Below are positions 56,150 through 64,000 of a stretch of 64,000 bases of DNA, piece by piece. The position numbers and the translations under genes are program-made. The DNA is from Persicaria tinctoria. Taxonomy: Eukaryota; Streptophyta; Magnoliopsida; Caryophyllales; Polygonaceae. Each line of letters starts with the position of its first letter. Position 1 is the first letter of the stretch. Where the stretch lies: positions 90,889,648 to 90,953,647 of the forward strand of contig JBANSL010000004.1 of NCBI GenBank assembly GCA_037127255.1, in the 5' to 3' direction. Under the pieces are notes generated by a model. The model did no database searches. It was not told the origin of the DNA and worked only from the letters and a program-made list of their open reading frames with translations.

Positions 56150-58290
56150 AGTAACTACATTTGTAAACATCTTATAAATCATACAACAATTTTGATATAT
56201 AACATGTCGTACCAAGGAACAAAAAAAGGTCGTTTGGTCTGTTTACTATGACAATTGGTGTGCAAACATTTTAGAGAACAAAACAAGTGGCCATCGAATC
56301 AGTTTAGGTAGATACACCTGCCTATATTGCCACTAATTCATGGCATCAATAACCTGAAGTGTTTCAAGTCCAGCGTTCCATAGTGAGACTGAATGACCTG
56401 TATGGATGTATCACCTCCCATCTTGCATCATTAGCCTAACGAGGCTTATAAACGACATTGTTGAACCTTCTTGTGTTGCTGTCATTGCTTAGACCACTTT
56501 ACAGGAAGAAATCTTCACCATATATTCTCTGAGGACTTATCAACACTATTGATACCCTTACCCTAAACCCCCAAATTGACAAGACTTTTGGTTGAAAACC
56601 TGTCCTCAATATGGACTATTGATGAATGGTAGGAATCCCGGAGTCTGATTATCTGTCGTTGTTGTTGCTCAAAATCTTGGAGGCAGCACGAAGGAGATGC
56701 CAAGGTACCTTGTCCATCACTCTTTTGATCATTGGATGTATCATCTTCCAGAGCTTCTCTAGACTCCTGCTGATATCCAACAATCTTTTCCTCAAGACGA
56801 GGATAACAATCATATATCAAGCAACATAAATTAGCAAAACAAACAAGCGGTGAAAGAACTGCAGATTCTTGAGGCAATGTACACAGCCCTGGCAAGCTTT
56901 TGGGTCTTCCATGTGGCTGTCCCGTAACAAATTGAGCTCCAACCCCTTTTTAAATAGTAAAACAAACTCTATAAAATATGAAATCACCATTATCAGACCA
57001 TGCCATATGACTCTTCATAACCAATTGAACCCGCTTCAGAAAACCAATAGCATCACCCCACAGTTCTCCAAAAGTAGAGAACGCAAATGTTATGAAACAA
57101 TATCCCTTAGCAGCACAAATATCCGTGTATATAATAATAAAGACTTTATTATTATTATTATTGTTATTATTATTATTATTTTATAATAATAAAGACTTTA
57201 TTATGATGAATTTTTTTTTTTACATAAAGTTAGTTGGAAGCCTCGTAATAAATTGAGCTCCAACCTCTTTTTGAATAGTAAAGGGGAGACATCATCTATG
57301 TTGGAGTGATAAGACATGTTGTCCGTTTTTGTAAAAAAACACAATTTGGAAACTAGAAAGTTGTGCTTGTGGTAATAAGGGGAGACTACCACCTTAGAAG
57401 CGATTTCGTCCAAACAACTTGGTGCAAGTTGGCTATTGACATCAACCATTAAGGTTAGTAGATTGCACAACATCTCCATCAGCGTGCACTCCTTATCGGA
57501 GAATCGAAACCAATTAAGACTCATAACGTTTTTTGTTTTTTCATAGAGAGAGTTAGAAGAAGCGAAGATGAAATGCATGTTTTTTAGAAAACCGAAACCT
57601 TCGTTTTAAAGCCATTCAATAAACGCTCCATTAGCGTAAAATAAGGAGGAAATCTTGGAGCAGTTACAACAAAGTGATAGCCTTTGACAAGAAATAGATT
57701 AATCAAATAAACATACTCGTGCATTCTCATCTTTCCTATCAGATCTATCTTCCTTCTCTTTAGACATATTTGATGGTTTTTAGAGTGAAATAGATTGAAC
57801 AAAACCTAAATTGAAAAGGGTTGTTATAGCATTAACGGCTAGTTTCATTTTTTATTTAAAAAAAAGGTCTACACACATCCTATTTTTACCTTGGTTCCAC
57901 GGCCACCTATTTCATAACTTTTTTTTACAAAAAGCTTCACACACATGACACATCTAAGATACGAGCGACCTTGGTGTGCCGTACTCACACAATCCTGGAT
58001 GCGTTTTGGGTGCGCAACTTAACACATGTTTTTATACTTATTTATTCAATCGGAGATGATAATTTTGTATTATTCAGTTTCTTTTTATTTGTCGTTTATT
58101 TTTTATACATATTTTTAAATAATAAAAACTATATAAAATATTAATTTTTGTAATAAAATTTATAAAATGATTTTAATAAAAAAAATTATATGTTACTCCC
58201 TCTGTTAATTAAAACTTGTCGTTTACTATTCATGTACGCTTTTTTATAACGATAAAAATTATATCAAATATCAACTTTTTTTAACATGTG
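56150..58290. other. Unassigned region with a local duplication
   Basis: Minus-strand frames at 56895-56563 (KSLPGLCTLPQESAVLSPLV, then CLIYDCYPRLEEKIVGY) and 57578-57201 look partly coding but match no family I know. The phrase AAATTGAGCTCCAACC with flanks occurs at about 56931 and 57250, so part of the region is a decayed tandem copy. An (ATT)n run lies at about 57147-57185. From 57800 to 58290 it is AT-rich without features. Confidence 0.35.
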
Positions 58291-58299
58291 TTTTTATAA

Positions 58300-61200
58300 G
58301 AGAGAATGGTAGTGGATATACCAATTGAGCTGACCCTTTGCAAAAATAACCCTCCCCCAGCCCAATTTGCATAAATGTCAAAAAGGCCCATAAATTTGCA
58401 AAAGTAACCGGTTGAGGGAACCCGGTACCGCATGTCATTGGAAAGAGAAAACTTAGACGGGTAAGAAGAAGAAGTCTCATTACGGTCATCTCTCACAATT
58501 TGTGAAAGTAGAAATTCAAAGGCCTTGGAGGGGGAAACCTCCATTGACAAAGCTTGGAGAGATCAACGGCTGCGACGCCGGAAACGAGAGAGAGGGTTGT
58601 TGCGACACCGACACCGAGAGAGAGGGGGAAACCACCATTGAAGGGAGGGACGCCCCGAAATTGGAGAGAGACAACATCCCTGGTGCCCAGTCCGCCATTG
58701 AAGAGAGGTAATCCCCCATTCTCTATCTCAAAGCTTTCTCATTTAATGGAATTTAGGGGGTTTCAATGCATGTAAATTCGATTTGGGGCCGATTGGAAGA
58801 ATTGGGTGAATGGGGTTGAAAATTTGGGAAGGGGAAACCCTAATTGTATGTGTGGTGGGCGGTTTGGGGATAGGGGTGGAGAGTTGCCATTGATGATGAG
58901 TTGGGGATGAAATTGAAGGTCCAAATAGGGTAGAAACGGTTAGACAACCCCCAGGAAAGAATGAAATTGGGAATATGATAACTCGTCAATGGCGAGCGGA
59001 GTCGTTCTTGTGGATAGCGGAAACGATTGAATGGCTAGGTATAGGAAAATCTGGGTTGACTTTGATTTGGAGAAGTAGGGGAAACTAATATGATTTGTTT
59101 ATTGACTGATAATCCATAAAAGTTGTTAATGTGTTGTTTGGAGAAGCTTGCATTAGAATAACAATCAATAAATCCGGACATCAACTTAGACAACCTTAAA
59201 AACATTTATATTAGAAAAATTCAACATTTAGCATTTTGTAGCATAAAATGAGATCAATGGTGAGGTATGTAACAATTGAACCTAAAAAACAACATATGAT
59301 TCTTATGGTCAACATGTTCTTTGAGTTTCGTTACTCTCGTATATTGAATTACAAAAACGAAGATCCTGAAACCATTTGTGTGGTGTTGTGATTTGTTGAT
59401 GTTTTTTTCGTTACTCTTGTATATTGAATAACAAAAACAACATATGATTCTTAAAGCAATCATATTCAGTTGTTGATTGTTTTTCCAAGCAATTGTGTGG
59501 TGTTGTCATTTGGATAATGTTAAAATTTCCGGCAGAATCATTATTTTTACTGGTTAGGCATTCGTATGTACTGGCAATGATTATTGCTGAAATGGTTGTT
59601 ATCTGAATGACAGATTAAGGACACAATGACAAAAGCGAAAGAAAAAAAGGTCACGACGCCATCGAGCAATAAGGTATCAGTTGTTATCACTTCTGAGAGA
59701 GATTTGGTGCGTTCTTTTTTTTTGTTCGTGATGTCCACTTCGTTACTCTCTTGTGATATTTGTGCAGGCAACTCTATCCCTTCCTCCGGAAAAATATTTT
59801 AGAGGGAGGTCGAACCAGTTCTCCAAGATGGGCGTGCTGATGTAATTTCGTAGTGAACGATATTTGGACTTTTGTTTGTTAGGACATTTTGTTGTTCGTT
59901 GTGTTTGGTTGACTTGAAAAAACTTCTAAGCATTTCCACATTTGGAAACTTGTGTTGTTGACTACATATGTATGGTTTTGGAGACTTTGTTATATTTGTT
60001 GTAGATGGCTATGGTTAATGTTGCTTCATTGTCGACGGTTTTCTTACGGTTCATAGTTTCTGAGATATGTAAAATGTGGTCAGGGATTCCCAGTTATCGG
60101 CTTAGTAATTAATGAGAATGGCTAGGGAAAATATTATATTGGCTAGATAGTAAAAAACCCCGTACATATGTGACACCGAATGCCAAGTTATGCACAAAAG
60201 AAACGACAAAACCCCCAAAGTTTCCCTGATTGACACGCAGTGTGATTTTCCTAGTTGTCCGGATGACCTTGCCAACAGTGTGATTTTCCTTGCCAGATGA
60301 AGTATTTTCCTTGCCATCAATAGTGTTATCTGAGTCGTTATCCGAATTCAGAAGAAGATGTGAGTTGGACCCATCGACTATCATATCAACCAAACCACCC
60401 TCTTCCACCACGAGTGTTATGTTGTCTCCGCCTAGTGATTTGTTGCGTTGTTCCATGTTCCCAACCATGGAGCGACTTCCATGTTGGCTTTGACCTTCGT
60501 TCACCGATGCGTACAAAGGAAGGGGTCATGTGCCATCGCCGCCCCTTGAGTTGCAGTACTTGAAAGCATCCCAATCACTTTCATCATCCACTTGAATCGG
60601 ATAACATCCCTCCGTCTTCGTATCGAGTAGATATTTCAACTCCAACTCATAGCACCTCGGGTCAACCGCGAGCTTCTCCATTATCTTACTCTTGACGGAC
60701 CCAAACGACATGGTCTCTTCTATGAGCATTATTTTGTGGGCGTTTTGACCTTGATACACCCATCCTCCTTCGAGATGCTCCCATCGACCATTGCAAACGA
60801 GAGTAAGTAGTACCACCCCTTTCTCCCCTGCGAAATTATGAGGTTAAGATGGTCCTTTCAGTATATGTTAGAGGTAAGGGAAGGATGGGGAAAATTTACT
60901 ACATGTGAATACAAAACATAAACCGTACTTACCCATTTTCGTTGAGGTATGGATTTTGCAGATGTCACGTGTATCTCTCTCTATGGCTACATATATTCTG
61001 TTGATGACTAGGGATTCCTTTTGCCTGGCTAGTAACAGAATTTCTGGGTTTTATCCTTCCAACTAGACGTTAATGGCAGCCATAGAGAAGAAGCAGATAT
61101 TTTTGCACTTTTTGTGTCCACCTGGCGAGGTCCCCCATCTCCTTTTATACTCCCTCTGAAATTCCCCCTGTGTTTTCCCTCCATGTGGTTTTGACGGGAA

Positions 61201-61525
61201 TTGTTTTTGTGAAAATGTGACACCCTCTCTCCTAGCATTTAATGCTTCCACACCCTCTCTCCTCCCTCTCTCACATACATCACTGTAACTCTGCAGCCAT
61301 TCTTTTTTTATATTTTTTTTGGCCAAAATGATTACCTCCCTCCCTCTATACAATCGACACCTGTCCAATTTTTTCCCTCCTTTTCCAATGTGTAACCGGC
61401 AACCCATTCTAACCTTTGTCCAATAATTTGCAAGAATGACATAATGTCATTCCTTTGCAAATTTTTTAGGCCGGGGTCATTTTTACAAAGTTGGCAAGGT
61501 TTTGGTATATCCATGCAAAATAGCC
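58300..61525. mobile_element. Mutator-like element (MULE), internally deleted
   Basis: The 3226-bp element is flanked by the 9-bp duplication TTTTTATAA (58291-58299, 61526-61534). The terminal regions are inverted relatives (GTGGATATACCAA left; ATGGATATACCAA right in reverse, each followed by a TGCAAAAATAACC- or TGTAAAAATGACC-like word). It contains the N-terminal part of a MuDR-type protein on the minus strand but no transposase catalytic region. On the plus strand, 59615-59843 reads MTKAKEKKVTTPSS and LSLPPEKYFRGRSNQFSKMG across a possible intron, which may be captured host sequence or the MULE's own second gene. Confidence 0.85.
60109..60816 (-). pseudogene. MuDR-type N-terminal region (PB1-like)
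   Basis: The frame begins VLLTLVCNGRWEHLEGGWVY and continues KIMLIEETMSFGSVKSKIME, LELKYLLDTKTEGCYPIQVD and DDESDWDAFKYC. This is the N-terminal ubiquitin-like region that precedes the DNA-binding domain in many plant MuDR proteins. One in-frame TGA at 60526-60528 interrupts it, after which the frame resumes with an acidic, Ser/Asp-rich stretch and ends at 60109. Zinc-finger and catalytic domains are absent. Confidence 0.75.
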
Positions 61526-61534
61526 TTTTTATAA

Positions 61535-62029
61535 ATATATACTTAACAGTAATAAGAATGAAGTTATTTAAAAAATTATTTAAAAAGTTAATATTTTATA
61601 TAGTTTTTAAAACCTAAAAATGTGTGCGTGAATACTAAAACGTCATGTTTTAATTCAAGGAGAGAGTATATAGTTTTTATAATTTTCAACAATAATGTAC
61701 TAACAATAGTCAATAAACGTCATTTAAGAAAAATAAAATAAAATGGTAATGTAAGCGTTATTCCAACGCACCGCCCTTCATCTTTGTTTTATGCTTTTTT
61801 TTTGTCTCCGTTGGTTGTTCAAACTTTAAACCGGCCATTCCTCTTTGCTACGCTACCATCATCTTCTTCTGAATTGATGAAAATGCCTTTAATTTTCTGA
61901 ATTCTAAGCGGCCAAATCCATTAGCAATAAACACATTTACTGTAAATTTCACTTTCTTTGTCCTCCGCATTTCAAATTTCAATTTCGGAGCTTCAGATTC
62001 AGGCTTCTTCTCCATCGAAGCACCCAGCC
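61535..62029 (+). promoter_or_regulatory. Upstream region of the ADF gene
   Basis: AT-rich DNA, then from about 61760 a more mixed sequence leading to a pyrimidine-rich leader (CTTCTTCTCCATCG). No specific motif is asserted. Confidence 0.35.
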
Positions 62030-63347
62030 ATGTCCTTCAGGGGGGTAATCGCTCCTTCCCTCTCGTCTTCTCGCTTTATCATCATCTTGCAATTAATGCT
62101 TCTAGTTTATAATCGCTTTGCTTCACTCGTTGTTTCTGGTGGAGTGCCAAATCACCATCTTGATTTCGTTTTCTGATAATCGGCAGCAGCATCTGATTTG
62201 CGGCTTCGATTTCTTGCTTCTTGTTCTCTCTCTACTTCTGACGATTAAATTAAAGCTTTGATTTTGGGGTTTGCATGATGGCCTGATTTGGTTCTCCGAA
62301 TTAGGTTTCAGATCTTCAATGAACCTCAATATCCAGAAATTAAAGCAGTAGATAAAATCACAAGAGTTGGTTCACCGTGATTTTAGGCAAGGAGCAAATG
62401 AAATATTGGTCAATAGTCAAAAGCGGCTTCATGAGCTATTAATCTTTTGATTCTGGGAAGGAAGAAAATGGAATTCTTATGTTTTAGACACTACTTTTTT
62501 TTGTGAGACTCTTATGTTGTATCTGTGTCTGATATAATCCAAATTTGCCTGCGAGCAATACCTTGTGCTTAAAGAACACCTACAGATGATGATGGATTCG
62601 GCAAATTCATATATATCTTATGAGTTTCAAGCCCCAAATTTAGTGTTTACTTGGTTGTTTTTGGTTCTGATTAAGTTATTTACGGGGTTTCAGCCCAACG
62701 CTTCGTCCGGAATGGGTGTGGCGGACCACACTGTGGACACATTTATGGAGTTAAAGAGGAAGAAGGTTCACCGGTATGTGATATTCAAGATTGATGAGAA
62801 GAAAAGGGAGGTTGTGGTTGAGAAGACTGGGGGTCCATCCGAGAGCTATGAGGATTTCGCTGCTGCCTTGCCTGAGAATGATTGTCGATACGCTGTCTAT
62901 GACTTTGATTTCGTGACTTCCGAGAACTGCCAAAAGAGCAAGATATTCTTCATTGCTTGGTCAGTGATCTATTTATGTTCTGTGGATTCCTTACTGTATG
63001 TTATGCGCGTTTTTTAATTTTGAATTCACATTGGAAGGGATGCAAGTGTTCATTGCCATAACAATGTCATTTAGCACTGTTGCTAATGTTTTGAAATGTG
63101 GTAGGTTATCAATAGTGATTCTTTTAATGCACAAGTGTTTGATGTGCTCATTTTTATAGATGATGATGATTTTTGGGCAATTTTTTGTATATTCAGGAGC
63201 CCTGCTACAGCTCGTATTCGTGCTAAGATGTTGTACGCCACCTCAAAGGACAGGCTCAAGAGAGAGTTGGACGGCATCCACTATGATTTACAAGCTACTG
63301 ACCCTACGGAAATGGATCTTGACGTGATTAGGGAACGCGCACATTAG
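62030..63347 (+). CDS. ADF6: Actin-depolymerizing factor, ADF6-like
   Basis: ADF/cofilins sever actin filaments and speed monomer loss in the cytoplasm. The first exon is only 15 nt (62030-62044, MSFRG). Then come 62694-62959 and 63197-63347; the total is 432 nt, 143 aa, normal for plant ADFs. The fold is visible from [20 protein letters not shown] (with the N-terminal Ser after which regulation by phosphorylation is usual in the family) through [40 protein letters not shown] and [20 protein letters not shown] to the C-terminal [20 protein letters not shown]. The MSFRG start is the one used by ADF6 of Arabidopsis. The first intron (649 bp) is long, as often in plant actin-related genes. Confidence 0.96.
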
Positions 63348-63469
63348 GTTTCTTGCTTTGCAGGAATTTTTGTGCCCCCAAGTTAAAAAAGAAAGCAGAA
63401 AATCCTGTTCTGCTGACAAGGTTAACTAGTTCAAGTAGCCATTTCTGGTATCTGTTATCAAAACCCTTA

Positions 63470-63475
63470 AATAAA
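63470..63475 (+). terminator. Polyadenylation signal AATAAA
   Basis: AATAAA lies 123 bases after the ADF stop codon in AT-rich sequence. Confidence 0.5.
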
Positions 63476-63903
63476 AGATATCTTGTGTTGCTGGTGTTAT
63501 CGTGACTGTATGTTGTTACCTTATGTTCCTTGTTAGTGTATCATGAGGTTCTGTTACATGATGATCATTACATATGTGATGCTGATGCAGATGTTAAAAC
63601 CTCTTATTAGTCATCTTTACTGTGTGTTTGAATGCTGGTGCTTGTCGGTAAGCTCCCCTGAATTTGATCTTTTGAAGGAATTTATAGAGGCTTTTGTGCT
63701 TCTTAACAGTTATCAGGCAGCAGCACATTAACAGACATATATAAGTGGTTTCATATCCCACAGAAGCAAAAACTACAGAAGCTGATACATGGAACACGAC
63801 AATGGAGACGCTTACAATACGAGAAATGCTTTCTCAGTCTGTCATAGACAGAGAGATGAGCGCCTTATTCGCAACAGAGAAGCACACTTACTGATAAGAC
63901 CAT
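63476..63903. other. Intergenic between convergent genes
   Basis: The 3' flanks of the ADF gene and of the minus-strand transporter meet here. No other gene is supported. Confidence 0.5.
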
Positions 63904-64000
63904 TTATGGCGGTGTAGGGCCTTCTTCTTCGGCCTCAGTTTCTTTCGACACCTCCTCCAATGACATCCCTTTTGCTTCAGGCACGAGGAAGGTGCAAAAG
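63904..64000 (-). CDS. C-terminal end of an MFS transporter, probably PHT1 phosphate transporter (partial)
   Basis: The last 31 residues are visible, ending at a TAA: FCTFLVPEAKGMSLEEVSKE followed by an acidic tail TEAEEEGPTPP. A final membrane helix followed by (V)PE(S/A)KG(K)SLEE and an acidic tail is typical of PHT1 proton-coupled phosphate transporters. Sugar transporters of the same superfamily have a similar PETKG-LEE ending, so the assignment is tentative. The gene continues beyond the window. Confidence 0.6.
   Translation of the reverse strand, partial: FCTFLVPEAKGMSLEEVSKETEAEEEGPTPP

Noticed and set aside
61029..61514. Frames of 60-114 codons near the right end of the MULE
   Set aside because: They lie in terminal, non-coding MULE sequence and match nothing.
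63543..63731. 62-codon plus-strand frame after the ADF gene
   Set aside because: It lies in 3' flanking DNA and is hydrophobic low-information sequence without family support.

Overview
The window is nuclear DNA from a flowering plant, most likely a eudicot. The evidence is spliced genes with GT-AG introns, plant-specific protein families (R2R3-MYB, ACD6-like ankyrin/PGG proteins, LOG, an ADF6-type actin-depolymerizing factor), long AT-rich intergenic DNA and many plant transposons. The species cannot be named from the sequence.

The genes that look intact are: SMC1, the cohesin ATPase (8939-17331, +, 18 exons, 1217 aa); a small secreted protein of unknown function (33799-34339, +, 154 aa); TIM44, an inner-membrane protein-import subunit (35647-40125, +, 14 exons, 491 aa); an R2R3-MYB factor of the MYB13/14/15 type (50566-52135, -, 247 aa); an ADF6-like actin-depolymerizing factor (62030-63347, +, 143 aa); and the last codons of a membrane transporter, probably a PHT1 phosphate transporter, cut by the window edge (63904-64000, -). 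Every exon chain I built sums to a multiple of three.

The broken genes are: a LOG cytokinin-activating enzyme fragment (5284-5675); three remnants of ACD6-like ankyrin/PGG genes on the minus strand (18388-18960, 24130-26606, 27195-28843); a 4'-phosphopantetheinyl transferase without its catalytic middle (53628-55163); and at least four separate pieces copied from SMC1 (22217-22719, 33137-33273, 42479-42693, 44586-44622).

The 17-33 kb stretch is a decayed tandem array. The SMC1 3' end and the convergent ankyrin gene were duplicated together (16826-18999 and 22217-24678). The two copies then diverged through a hAT-like insertion, a snap-back inverted repeat, Helitron and LINE debris and frameshifts. 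The 41-50 kb stretch is dominated by LINEs, SINEs, a Helitron and a non-autonomous retroelement. The 58-61.5 kb stretch is one Mutator-like element.

The most unusual points are a U12-type intron in SMC1 that seems to use AT-AA ends, repeated shedding of SMC1 fragments across about 36 kb, two template-switch scars, two insertions with empty sites preserved inside the window, and SINE-like and non-autonomous elements whose 3' tails resemble those of the local LINEs. No wholly new biological system could be demonstrated.
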